This document shows, piece after piece, positions 24,191-32,636 of a DNA stretch of 64,000 nucleotides. Position 1 is the first letter of the stretch, and each line of letters opens with the position of its first letter. Source of the stretch: RGIG426 sp045598065 (lineage in GTDB: Bacteria > Bacillota > Clostridia > Oscillospirales > Acutalibacteraceae); the NCBI GenBank assembly GCA_045598065.1, contig JAZLLJ010000030.1:1-64000 (forward strand), read 5' to 3'. Under the pieces are notes generated by a model that made no database searches, was not told the origin of the DNA, and was given only the letters and a program-made list of their open reading frames with translations. The translations under genes and the position numbers were made by a program.

Positions 24191-26803
24191 TTAACCGATG
24201 GCGGCCATGCTCTGTTCGAGCAGGGCGAGTTTTTCCTGCAGCCGCGCGGCCTGCTCACGAGCGCCGTTGACCACAGCTTCGGGAGCTTTATCGGTAAACG
24301 CAGGGTTGGACAAACGGGCATTCACGCCGTCCAGCTGTTTTTTAACGTTTTCCATTTCTTTTTGCAGGCGTGTTTTCTCCTGCTCGGTGTCCACCAGTTC
24401 CGCGAGCGGGATCTTGATGGTCGCGTCCGGCGTAACGATGCTGACCGCACCGGCCACATCGAAGCTCTCGCCCACGTTCACGTCGGTGGCAAACGCCAAA
24501 CGGTTCATAAACGCGGCGCCGGTCTTAAAGGTGTCGGCAAACGCGGTTTCGATGAACAGCTCCGTTTTCTTGGACGGCGGCACGTTCATCTCGGCGCGGC
24601 GGTTGCGGATGGCGCGAATAGCTTCCATCAAACGTTCCATCTCTTTTTCCTCCGCCGTAAAGGCAAGCGCCTTGTCATACGCCGGCCAATCGGAGCGCAT
24701 CAGCGTGTCACCCACGTGCGGCAACGACTGCCAAATTTCCTCCGTGATAAACGGCATAAACGGATGCAGGAGTTTGAGCATATTCGTCATCACGTACACA
24801 AGCACGCGGCAAACGTTCTCTTTATCCTCGCCCTGCAAGCGGTTTTTGCACAGTTCGATATACCAGTCGCAGAAATCGTCCCAAATAAAGTCGTACAGTT
24901 TCTGCACCGCCATACCGAGTTCGAATTTTTCGAGGTTATCGGTAACGGCCTGCGTCAGCGTGTTGAGTTTGGAAAGAATCCACTTGTCTTCGAGCGTCAG
25001 CGTATCGGGCAGCGAGAGTTCGGTGTTGTCGCCGAGGTTCATACGAATGAAGCGAGCGGCGTTCCAAATCTTGTTCGCGAAGTTACGGGAGGATTCCACT
25101 TTCTCCTGCATAAAGCGCATATCGTTTCCGGGGCTGTTGCCGGTTGCGAGCATAAAGCGCAGCGCATCCGCGCCGTATTCCTCGATGATTTCCAGCGGAT
25201 CAATGCCGTTGCCGAGGGATTTGGACATCTTGCGGCCTTTGGAGTCGCGCACAAGGCCGTGGATAAACACGGTGTTGAACGGGGCTTTGCCGGTGTAGGC
25301 AAGGCCGGAGAACATCATACGCACCACCCAGAAGAAGATGATATCGTAACCGGTCACCATCGTGTGAGTGGGATAGAAATAGTCGTATTCGGGCGTTTTG
25401 TCCGGCCATCCCATGGTCGAGAACGGCCACAACGCGGACGAGAACCAGGTATCGAGCGTGTCCTCATCCTGATGCAGATGGTCACAGCCGCAATGCGGAC
25501 AAACGGTCGGATCTTCGCGAGTAACAATGGTTTCGCCGCATTCCGGGCAATACCACGCCGGAATCCGGTGGCCCCACCACAGTTGACGGGAAATGCACCA
25601 GTCGCGGATATTTTCGAGCCAGTGGAAATACACTTTTTCAAAACGCTCCGGCACAAATTTGGTTTGGCCGGATTTCACCGCTTCTATCGCCGGTTTCGCC
25701 AGCTCGTCCATCTTCACGAACCATTGCAGCGACACACGCGGCTCCACGGTAGTGTGGCAGCGGTAACATTGGCCGACGTTGTGTTTCATCGGCTCGATTT
25801 TGACCACGTAGCCACCGGCTTCGAGGTCTTCCATAATCGCTTTGCGGCAATCGAGGATGCTCATGCCCTCGTATTTGCCGGCAAGTTCGTTCATAAAGCC
25901 GTCTTCGGTCGTAACGGTGATGACTTCGAGGTTGTGGCGCAAGCCAACCTCAAAGTCGTTCGGATCGTGGGCGGGAGTGATTTTCACCACGCCTGTACCG
26001 AAGTCCATCTCCACGTATTCGTCGGCGACGATCGGGATTTCTTTGTTGACGATCGGCAAAACCACATTTTTGCCGACAATGTCTTTATAGCGTTCGTCAT
26101 CCGGATGCACCGCCACGGCCGTATCACCGAGCAAGGTTTCCGGACGGGTGGTGGCGAGTTCCAAATAGCCGTTGCCGTCCGCCATCGGATAGCGCAGATG
26201 ATAGAAGAACGCATCTTTTTCCTCAAACTCCACCTCGGCATCCGAGATAGAGGTCAGGCAATGCGGACACCAGTTGATGATGCGCTCGCCGCGATAGATT
26301 TTGCCCTCTTCATACAGGCGCACAAACACCTCGCGCACCGCTTTGGAACAACCTTCGTCCATCGTGAAGCGCTCGCGTTCCCAGTCACAGGACGAGCCCA
26401 TTTTACGCAGCTGCGACACAATGCGGCTGCCGTATTGCTCGCGCCATTTCCACGCACGTTCCAGGAACTTCTCGCGACCGAGATCGTCTTTCGTCAGTCC
26501 CTCTTTTTTCATGGACTCCACGATTTTCGCCTCGGTAGCAATAGAGGCGTGGTCGGTGCCCGGCATCCACAGCGCTTCATAGCCCTGCATCCGACGCCAG
26601 CGAATAAGGATATCCTGCAGCGTGTTGTCCAGCGCGTGGCCCATGTGCAGTTGTCCCGTAATGTTCGGGGGCGGCATCACGATGGTGTAGGGTTTCTTAT
26701 CTTTATTTACCTCCGCGTGGAAGTAGCCGTTCGACTCCCAAAAGTCATAAATACGGTTTTCCACCTCACGGGGATCGTAGGTTTTTGCCAATTCTCGCTC
26801 CAT
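24191..26803 (-). CDS. valS: Valyl-tRNA synthetase
   Basis: Class I aminoacyl-tRNA synthetase charging tRNA-Val. The 870 residues have the HIGH-type motif in PPNITGQLHMGHALD, the editing (CP1) domain with TTRPETLLGDTAV, a CPEC..CPHC zinc knuckle, the KMSKSLGNG motif, the tRNA-binding helical domain and the C-terminal coiled coil (LVDTEQEKTRLQKEMENVKK). The start at ATG 26803 is chosen because MERELAKTYDPREVE is the family N-terminus and GGGAGG lies upstream; the ORF to 26884 is an artefact. No T-box leader fits in the 130-base gap upstream. Confidence 0.97.
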   Translation of the reverse strand: MERELAKTYDPREVENRIYDFWESNGYFHAEVNKDKKPYTIVMPPPNITGQLHMGHALDNTLQDILIRWRRMQGYEALWMPGTDHASIATEAKIVESMKKEGLTKDDLGREKFLERAWKWREQYGSRIVSQLRKMGSSCDWERERFTMDEGCSKAVREVFVRLYEEGKIYRGERIINWCPHCLTSISDAEVEFEEKDAFFYHLRYPMADGNGYLELATTRPETLLGDTAVAVHPDDERYKDIVGKNVVLPIVNKEIPIVADEYVEMDFGTGVVKITPAHDPNDFEVGLRHNLEVITVTTEDGFMNELAGKYEGMSILDCRKAIMEDLEAGGYVVKIEPMKHNVGQCYRCHTTVEPRVSLQWFVKMDELAKPAIEAVKSGQTKFVPERFEKVYFHWLENIRDWCISRQLWWGHRIPAWYCPECGETIVTREDPTVCPHCGCDHLHQDEDTLDTWFSSALWPFSTMGWPDKTPEYDYFYPTHTMVTGYDIIFFWVVRMMFSGLAYTGKAPFNTVFIHGLVRDSKGRKMSKSLGNGIDPLEIIEEYGADALRFMLATGNSPGNDMRFMQEKVESSRNFANKIWNAARFIRMNLGDNTELSLPDTLTLEDKWILSKLNTLTQAVTDNLEKFELGMAVQKLYDFIWDDFCDWYIELCKNRLQGEDKENVCRVLVYVMTNMLKLLHPFMPFITEEIWQSLPHVGDTLMRSDWPAYDKALAFTAEEKEMERLMEAIRAIRNRRAEMNVPPSKKTELFIETAFADTFKTGAAFMNRLAFATDVNVGESFDVAGAVSIVTPDATIKIPLAELVDTEQEKTRLQKEMENVKKQLDGVNARLSNPAFTDKAPEAVVNGAREQAARLQEKLALLEQSMAAIG

Positions 26804-26951
26804 AATCGGTCGAGCCTCCCTTGTTTTTACATATATGAAAAAGTATAGCCTATTTCCGTAAAAAAAGCAACCAAAAAATTTCATTTTTCTCTTTTCTTTT
26901 GCGAAAAAGGGTGTTATAATGGCAGACGAATGAATGGAAAGGATGATTTTC

Positions 26952-28163
26952 TTGAAATACGCAGTGCTTTTATGCGACGGTATGGCGGATTACCCCGTAC
27001 CCGAATTGAATAACCAAACCCCCATGGAAGCCGCGAACAAACCGACGATGGATGCACTTGCAAAAGTGTCCGAACTGGGACTTATGAAAACTGTTCCGGA
27101 TGGAATGCCTGCCGGAAGCGACGTTGCCAACCTGTCGGTCGTGGGCTACAATCCTGCCGATTGCTACACCGGCCGCTCTCCCCTTGAAGCCGCCAACATC
27201 GGTGTCAAAATGGCGGACGATGACGTGGCGCTTCGCTGCAACCTCGTCACGCTGTCCGACGAGTCGGTCTACGCCGAAAAACGGATGGTGGACTACTGCG
27301 GCGGCGACATCTCCACCGCCGAAGCGGACGAACTCGTGAAAGCGCTGCAAGCGGCGTTCGGCGGCGGCGAATTCGATTTTTATACCGGCACGGCGTATCG
27401 CCATTGTCTCATTTGGCACGGCGGCAAAACCGAGCTCGGCAAAATCACTCCGCCGCACGACATCAGTGGCCGCGTGGTCGGGGACTATCTCCCGAACGAT
27501 CCTGCCGCGGCAAAACTTAAAGACATTATGGAAAAGAGCGTAGCGGTGCTCGAAAACCACCCGATTAACGTCGCACGCCGCGAAAAAGGCTTGTCTCCTG
27601 CCACCTCCGCGTGGTTTTGGGGCCAAGGTTCCCGTCCTGCGCTCGAAAATTTCAAAGAAAAATACGGCCTCGACGCCGCAATGATTTCCGCTGTGGACCT
27701 GCTTAAAGGCATCGGTCGCTTGGCAGGGATGAAAGTCTATAACGTCGAGGGCGCGACCGGCTATATCGACACGAATTTCGACGGTAAAGCCGCCGCCGCG
27801 ATTGATGCGTTCAAAACCGGATGCGACTACGTATATATCCACGTGGAAGCGCCGGACGAATGCGGTCACCGCGGCGAAATCCAAAACAAGCCGCGCTCCA
27901 TCGAACTCATTGACGAAAAAATTCTTGCGCCCCTGCTCACCTATTTGCGCGAAAGCGGCGAGGATTTCGCCCTGCTCATCTGCCCCGACCATCCGACGCC
28001 GCTCTCCATTCGCACCCACGTAGCAGACTGCGTGCCGTATCTTCTCTATCGCAGTAACGCCGAAATGAGCGGTGCCGACCGCTTCACCGAACAAACCGCT
28101 AAAGACACCGGACATTTCCTGCCCCGTGCCTCGGATATGCTTAAAAAAATGATGAATGCTTAA
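26952..28163 (+). CDS. apgM: 2,3-bisphosphoglycerate-independent phosphoglycerate mutase, archaeal (ApgM) type
   Basis: Alkaline-phosphatase-superfamily enzyme interconverting 3- and 2-phosphoglycerate in glycolysis. The 403 residues show the metal and nucleophile segments typical of ApgM: LLCDGMADYP, SDVANLSVVGYNP, then HVEAPDECGHRG and CPDHPTPLSIRTH near the C-terminus. The start is TTG 26952, 8 bases after AAAGGA; the ATG at 26934 has no Shine-Dalgarno and lies only 14 bases past a TATAAT box (26915-26920), whose -35 is weak. pdxK follows 21 bases later, probably in the same transcript. Confidence 0.94.
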   Translation: MKYAVLLCDGMADYPVPELNNQTPMEAANKPTMDALAKVSELGLMKTVPDGMPAGSDVANLSVVGYNPADCYTGRSPLEAANIGVKMADDDVALRCNLVTLSDESVYAEKRMVDYCGGDISTAEADELVKALQAAFGGGEFDFYTGTAYRHCLIWHGGKTELGKITPPHDISGRVVGDYLPNDPAAAKLKDIMEKSVAVLENHPINVARREKGLSPATSAWFWGQGSRPALENFKEKYGLDAAMISAVDLLKGIGRLAGMKVYNVEGATGYIDTNFDGKAAAAIDAFKTGCDYVYIHVEAPDECGHRGEIQNKPRSIELIDEKILAPLLTYLRESGEDFALLICPDHPTPLSIRTHVADCVPYLLYRSNAEMSGADRFTEQTAKDTGHFLPRASDMLKKMMNA

Positions 28164-28184
28164 CAGCAAAAGGAGATGTCGAAA

Positions 28185-29009
28185 ATGTATAAACGTGTCT
28201 TAACCATCCAAGACGTGTCGTGTGTCGGTCAGTGCTCGTTGACCGTCGCGCTGCCCATTCTCTCCGCCTGCGGACTGGAAACCGCGGTCATTCCGTCCGC
28301 CGTACTGTCCACCCACACCGCAGGATTTTCCGGCTATACCTTCCGTGACCTTACGGAAGATATGCCTGCCATCCTCGCGCATTGGGAAAAAGAAAATCTG
28401 ACGTTCGACTCCATCTATACCGGCTACCTCGGCAGTACCGAGCAAATCGACTACGTAAAAGCCATCGCCAAAAGTCGCTTAAAAGCCGGCGGCAAACTTA
28501 TCGTTGATCCTGCCATGGCGGACAACGGCAAGCTCTACCCCGCGTTCGACCAAGCCTACGTGGACGCAATGAAAACCCTCTGCGCCGAAGCGGACGTGCT
28601 CGTCCCCAACATCACCGAAGCCTGCTTCCTCACGGATTTCGAGTATAAAGAAACCTACGACGAAGCGTATATCCTCGACTTGTGCAAAGCGCTCTTTGCG
28701 CTCTCCGGCAAGGATATCGTGCTGACCGGTGTCGGCTACGAAGAAGGTGCGACCGGCGTTGTCACCTTTGACGGCGCGGATTTACAGTATTACAAACACC
28801 GCAAGATCGCCAATGGGTGCCACGGCACCGGCGACGTGTACGCCTCCGCTTTCGTGGGCGCGCTCGAAAACGACCAGTCGCTTTACAACGCCGCTAAAAC
28901 CGCCGCCGATTACACGTTGCGGTGCATTGAATACACGCAGGGCGACGAGAGCCACTGGTACGGTGTCAAATTCGAGCCGGTGCTGAAAGAACTCATTGAG
29001 ATGCTGTAA
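28185..29009 (+). CDS. pdxK: Pyridoxal/pyridoxamine kinase
   Basis: Ribokinase-family kinase of the vitamin B6 salvage pathway that makes PLP from unphosphorylated vitamers. The 274 residues open with RVLTIQDVSCVGQCS, contain PSAVLSTHTAGFSGYTF (substrate pocket), DPAMADNGKLY, the PNITEACFLT block and the anion-hole/catalytic motif HGTGDVYASAF. The start is ATG 28185, 9 bases after AGGAG; the ATG at 28176 overlaps the ribosome binding site. Second gene of the apgM-pdxK pair, followed by a terminator. Confidence 0.94.
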   Translation: MYKRVLTIQDVSCVGQCSLTVALPILSACGLETAVIPSAVLSTHTAGFSGYTFRDLTEDMPAILAHWEKENLTFDSIYTGYLGSTEQIDYVKAIAKSRLKAGGKLIVDPAMADNGKLYPAFDQAYVDAMKTLCAEADVLVPNITEACFLTDFEYKETYDEAYILDLCKALFALSGKDIVLTGVGYEEGATGVVTFDGADLQYYKHRKIANGCHGTGDVYASAFVGALENDQSLYNAAKTAADYTLRCIEYTQGDESHWYGVKFEPVLKELIEML

Positions 29010-29026
29010 AACCGCAAAAAACAAAG

Positions 29027-29055
29027 AAAAAAGACGGGTCTTCCCGTCTTTTTTT
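29027..29055 (+). terminator. Terminator of apgM-pdxK
   Basis: AAGACGGG (29031-29038), TCTT loop, CCCGTCTT (29043-29050), A-rich left flank and a T run to 29055. Confidence 0.9.
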
Positions 29056-29094
29056 AATAAGTGTAATCCACCCGCCCACGGTGGTTTCACAGGA

Positions 29095-29300
29095 GACATT
29101 CACGAATGTCCCCCTTTTCGGTCGGTGCAAAAAACAAAATGGGGGGATTCATGAATCGCCCCTACATACACGCCGAAAACGCCATCAAAATTCCGCGGCG
29201 GCGCACAAACGCGGTGTAGGGACCGGCGTCCTCGATGGTCCATTTTTTGAATTCTGATAAAACCCGTGGCGGTTTTGTAGGGCAAGACCTTGGTCTTGCC
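29095..29300. repeat. Cluster of GTAGGG-headed short palindromes
   Basis: Four units in about 200 bases. GACATTC/GAATGTC (29095-29110) is followed by CCCCCT. GTAGGGGCGATTCATGAATC runs on the minus strand (29141-29164). GTAGGGACC...GGTCC lies at 29216-29241 and GTAGGGCAAGACC-TT-GGTCTTGCC at 29277-29300. GGTCGGTGC also occurs twice (29120-29128 and about 29307-29315). No gene is seen in 29056-29342. These look like non-autonomous palindromic repeats. Confidence 0.6.
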
Positions 29301-29342
29301 GCCGTTGGTCGGTGCGGAATTCTAAAACTTGACTGCCACACC

Positions 29343-29374
29343 AAAAAAGAGGATGCTATCGCATCCTCTTTTTT
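29343..29374 (-). terminator. Terminator overlapping the end of the Gx-transporter gene
   Basis: Perfect 14-bp stem (29343-29356 with 29361-29374), TATC loop, T6 on the minus strand. The stop codon of the gene (29356-29358) lies at the loop, so half of the stem is coding. Confidence 0.9.
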
Positions 29375-29862
29375 TGCATTTTCTTCGGCAGTCGCTGTAC
29401 CACAAGCCCGCCGAGCACGCCGATGACCGCGCCGGCAATCGTGCCGGACAAAAGCAATACCGGCAAATACCACGAAAGCGACACCGTTTGCATCACCAAA
29501 ATCGCGCAAATCAGTTGGCCGATATTGTGTGCCACACCGCCGACAACGCTGACACCGACCGGCGAAAACATCGGCAGTTTTTTGAAGAGCCACATCACGA
29601 GAAAGCTCAAAGTTCCGCCGCAAAACGCATACAGCATCGAACTTAAACTGCCAAACGTAAACCCGGCCAACACGATGCGGCAAAGCGCCACTGCTGCCGC
29701 TCCGGGAACGGGAAGCAAATAGAGCGCAACAAGCGTTACAAGGTTGGCAAGCCCCAATTTCACGCCGGGAATACCGAGCGAAAACGGCATAAGCGCCTCG
29801 ACGTAAGAAAACACAAAAGCCAGTGCCACCAGTATGCCGTAAAGAGGAATATTTTTCTTCAT
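29356..29862 (-). CDS. Gx-transporter/heptaprenyl diphosphate synthase component I family membrane protein (EetB-like)
   Basis: The 168-residue protein has five or six hydrophobic segments and Gly-rich turns (PGVKLGLANLVTLVALYLL, AFCGGTLSFLVMW), the signature of the family labelled Gx transporter or Hpre_diP_synt_I. From memory, the Listeria protein EetB, needed for flavin-based extracellular electron transfer, belongs here. It ends a leftward run starting at rnfC and directly follows a NusG-domain-II gene and apbE, which supports a role in membrane electron transfer rather than prenyl synthesis. GGGGGAG precedes the ATG; the stop is inside the terminator stem-loop. Confidence 0.85.
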   Translation of the reverse strand: MKKNIPLYGILVALAFVFSYVEALMPFSLGIPGVKLGLANLVTLVALYLLPVPGAAAVALCRIVLAGFTFGSLSSMLYAFCGGTLSFLVMWLFKKLPMFSPVGVSVVGGVAHNIGQLICAILVMQTVSLSWYLPVLLLSGTIAGAVIGVLGGLVVQRLPKKMQKKRMR

Positions 29863-29874
29863 CTTTTCTCCCCC

Positions 29875-30273
29875 TTACACCACGAAATCGACCGTGTCCG
29901 AGGCTTCATCGTCCACCACAGAAACCGTCATTTTATGCGGCAGGCAGACAATACTCTCCCCCGGCCGCGAAATAGCGCGGCTTTTGACACAGATTTGATT
30001 TTTGCAGTCCGCCTCGCGCACAAACACGCGGCCGTTTTCCACCACCACAACGTTATAGCCGTCATCCGTTTCCACGGTGTATGTAGAATTTTGCGACAAG
30101 GGCAACGTTTTCACCGTTTGGTTGTTGACGGTGATTTTCGCCACCGCGCCAGTCGGCTTCGGCGCGGCAAAATGAAAGACGAACAGCGCTGCCGCCAAAA
30201 GCAGCAACGCTGAAACAATCACGATATCTCCTCGCTTTAAAAAACGCGGTTTTTTCGTCTCATTCGCCATCAT
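29875..30273 (-). CDS. NusG domain II-containing membrane-anchored protein (EetA-like)
   Basis: The 132 residues begin with a basic N-terminus and a single TM segment (about 20-36, IVIVSALLLLAAALFVF), followed by an extracytoplasmic beta domain with NNQTVKTLPLSQNSTYTV, DCKNQICVKSRAIS and SIVCLPHKM. This is the NusG_II pattern of stand-alone exported proteins, with a conserved Cys pair plus a third Cys. From memory, Listeria EetA has this domain. It overlaps the apbE end by 14 bases and precedes the EetB-like gene by 12. The role is probably as partner of the membrane protein in electron or flavin handling, by inference. Confidence 0.85.
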   Translation of the reverse strand: MMANETKKPRFLKRGDIVIVSALLLLAAALFVFHFAAPKPTGAVAKITVNNQTVKTLPLSQNSTYTVETDDGYNVVVVENGRVFVREADCKNQICVKSRAISRPGESIVCLPHKMTVSVVDDEASDTVDFVV

Positions 30274-31381
30274 CTGTCAAAAGAGCGGCGAAACCGGACG
30301 ATTGCGCGGTGGTGCCGTCGGCAAGAATCCAAAACGCCTCCACACCGTCGGTTTTCTCGATAAGCGCTTTGCCCTTTTCGAGCGGAAGCAGAAACAACGC
30401 CGTAGACAACGCATCACACAGTCCTGCATCGTCGCCGACTACCGTGGTTGAACGGAACATACGGGCAGGATAGTTGGTATCGGGATCGATGATGTGGCAG
30501 TAACGCTCGCCCTCCACCTCGTAATAGCGCTCGTAGTCGCCGCTGGTAACAACACACTGGTTTTCCACGGAAATCGCTTCAATATACCCGTTTCCGTCCG
30601 GATCGGCGATGCCCACCGCCCATTTGGAACCGTCATCTTTCGTGCCGATAGTGCACACGTTGCCGCCCATATTCAGCGCCGCCGAGGTCACGCCCAACGC
30701 TCGCAGATATTCACAGCCTTTTTGTGCCGCGTACCCTTTGGCGATGGCGCCGACGTTCAACTGCATATCCGGATCTTTAAGAAACGCGGTACTGTTGTCA
30801 CGGTTGATGACCACATCGTCAATATTCGAATGGGCGGCACATTCCGCAAGCGTGTTCTCGTTAGGAAGCACGTACACGTTGTCCTCTTCCGCCACTTTCC
30901 ACATCGTATGCCATTGCGCAAGTACGCGGCCGTAGGCGATATTCACTTTGCCTTCGCTAAATGCATAGGCTTCTTTGCCGAGTTCCAGCAAATCGAGGAT
31001 TTCACCGTCAACGATAAGCGGTTTATCTCCGGCGGACATATTGAGTTCGCGCAGATTCTTCAAATCGCCGTACGCGTTATAAATATCGTACATCTGCTGG
31101 TAGGAAAGCAGGCGTTCATGCAGGTTTTCCGAAAGTTCCTTAAACTGCGCCTCGCTGTCGGTGTAGGCGATAAACGTGCAAACCGTATCGAACAAATCGT
31201 AGTAGGTTTCTTCATATTTTCCCGGTCCGGGATCTTTCGACGTTTCGCTTTCAGAGGTGCCCGTCGCTCCCATCGGTTGACCGTTTACCGATACGGCCGA
31301 GCCGTCTTGCTCCACGGCTTTGCAGGCCGGCAAAGCCAGGCACAGGCACACACACAACGCCAAACACAGTAATTTTTTCAT
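30260..31381 (-). CDS. apbE: FAD:protein FMN transferase, lipoprotein (ApbE)
   Basis: Transfers FMN from FAD to a threonine of target proteins such as RnfG and RnfD. The 373 residues start with a lipoprotein signal (lipobox LPAC, Cys20), so the enzyme acts outside the membrane. Family motifs are AIAKGYAAQKG, ALNMGGNV, GIADPDGNG and the late HIIDPDTNYPA with the metal-binding Asp. GGAGG precedes the ATG. It sits in the same strand run as rnfCDGEAB, upstream of the NusG_II and Gx genes, so its substrates are very likely encoded next to it. Confidence 0.95.
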   Translation of the reverse strand: MKKLLCLALCVCLCLALPACKAVEQDGSAVSVNGQPMGATGTSESETSKDPGPGKYEETYYDLFDTVCTFIAYTDSEAQFKELSENLHERLLSYQQMYDIYNAYGDLKNLRELNMSAGDKPLIVDGEILDLLELGKEAYAFSEGKVNIAYGRVLAQWHTMWKVAEEDNVYVLPNENTLAECAAHSNIDDVVINRDNSTAFLKDPDMQLNVGAIAKGYAAQKGCEYLRALGVTSAALNMGGNVCTIGTKDDGSKWAVGIADPDGNGYIEAISVENQCVVTSGDYERYYEVEGERYCHIIDPDTNYPARMFRSTTVVGDDAGLCDALSTALFLLPLEKGKALIEKTDGVEAFWILADGTTAQSSGFAALLTDDGE

Positions 31382-31402
31382 TCCGTTTTCCTCCGACTTG
31401 CC

Positions 31403-31440
31403 TCTTCAAAAGCAAAGGCAAAAGCCTTTACTTTTGAAGA
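31403..31440. repeat. 17-bp imperfect inverted repeat between the lipoprotein gene and apbE
   Basis: TCTTCAAAAG-C-AAAGGC (31403-31419) faces GCCTTT-A-CTTTTGAAGA, with one mismatch and an AAAA loop. No T run follows, so it may weaken or stabilise the transcript between the rnf part and apbE. Confidence 0.6.
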
Positions 31441-31451
31441 GAACGAACTGT

Positions 31452-32579
31452 TTATCTGGATTCTATTAATTCTTCTCCTATACGGCTCAACGTGTCCTCA
31501 ACTCGGCTGGCAACGTCTTCTGCCACGCTAGCCGCCTCGTCGAGAAAGCCGTCGGCCTCGGTTTTCGTGTCATTTTCCACCGTGGCATCCGCGGACGTTT
31601 CGTCCATAGCTTTCAATACGTTTTCGAGCATTTCCGACACGCGAATATCGCATTTTTTCGCCAATTCGGTGTCGGCGGCAGGTTTCCCATTCGTCAAGGG
31701 CGTAACCTTTACTTGCTTTGCCGTCTTTCCCACCACATATTCTTCAAACGCCTTGGCGCAGGCAATCCATTCCGCGTCTTTTTCCGTGTCGGACGTGTCA
31801 TCCATTCCGGTTTTTTGGTCTTTTTTCGAAGAAAACGCTCCGGCCGTTCCGTCAAATGCACCGTCGGTCACAGCCACTTTTTTGCCAGCAACGTCCACTT
31901 GGCAATCGGTGACAACGCCGCGAGAATTCATACACACCGCCGCGATATGCACGTCCGTTTGCACCGCCTCGTCGCTGTTATTTGTTCCGTCCGTCGCCAT
32001 CAACGCAAGCGACAGCGTATCCCCTTCCTGTGCCCCTCGTTCAGCCGCCATATCGCAGGCTTTTCCGATAGCTTCCAAAAACGGGGTAATATCCAGTTCA
32101 CAGCGCGAGCGCAGAGCCTCGTCCTTTGCCACACCGTTTTCAACGGGAATCTCCGCTACCTGTGCGGCGGTCTTTCCCACCACGTAGTCACAAAGAGCAT
32201 CCGCCTGTTTGTACCACGCTTTCGAGAGCGGAGCCGAAGTGTTCAGACCATAGTCCTCCCCTTGAGCATACTTACTGCGTGGTGACTTCTCCCGAACAAT
32301 TTTGCCGTCGCTCAGTTTGGCATCGGTCTCGATCTCGTCCAGTTTGCAGGCGGCGATTTTTCCGTCTTTCTCCATAGCAACGGCGGCAACCACCGTTTTT
32401 TCGGTCAACGCATCGTCCGAGACGGCCAGTGTGTTCACCGAAGCCAGTCCCGTTTTCACCATAGCGACCGGCAAAGTAGACGACTCCGCCTTTTCGCCTT
32501 TGGAAATGTTGCTCTCACACGCCGTCAAAAGCATCGTCAGCGCCAGCAACACCGCCGGCAGTATTCTCCATTTTTTCAC
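31452..32579 (-). CDS. Lipoprotein with two tandem copies of a ~115-residue module
   Basis: The 375 residues have a lipoprotein signal (lipobox LLTAC). Two related modules follow (about 60-185 and 205-325). Each ends in YVVGKTA-x-QV, then a short strand, an N/D-G-turn, an L-x-x-x-C-[ED]-[IL] strand and a closing helix. The first module also has EDYGLNTSAPLSKAW, like FMN-binding/PplA-type lipoproteins of electron transfer loci, but no S-G-A-T flavinylation motif is visible. An acidic helical tail closes the protein. It lies 57 bases after rnfB and before apbE, so a surface role linked to Rnf is likely; the exact job is unknown. Confidence 0.8.
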   Translation of the reverse strand: MKKWRILPAVLLALTMLLTACESNISKGEKAESSTLPVAMVKTGLASVNTLAVSDDALTEKTVVAAVAMEKDGKIAACKLDEIETDAKLSDGKIVREKSPRSKYAQGEDYGLNTSAPLSKAWYKQADALCDYVVGKTAAQVAEIPVENGVAKDEALRSRCELDITPFLEAIGKACDMAAERGAQEGDTLSLALMATDGTNNSDEAVQTDVHIAAVCMNSRGVVTDCQVDVAGKKVAVTDGAFDGTAGAFSSKKDQKTGMDDTSDTEKDAEWIACAKAFEEYVVGKTAKQVKVTPLTNGKPAADTELAKKCDIRVSEMLENVLKAMDETSADATVENDTKTEADGFLDEAASVAEDVASRVEDTLSRIGEELIESR

Positions 32580-32636
32580 AAAGATACCTCCTTACAGTTG
32601 TCGGCGATTTCACGCCGCTGTAAGGTAGTATATCCG

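Noticed and set aside
24095..26848. 917-codon frame antisense to valS
   Set aside because: Shadow frame; valS carries HIGH and KMSKS motifs and a proper start on the minus strand.
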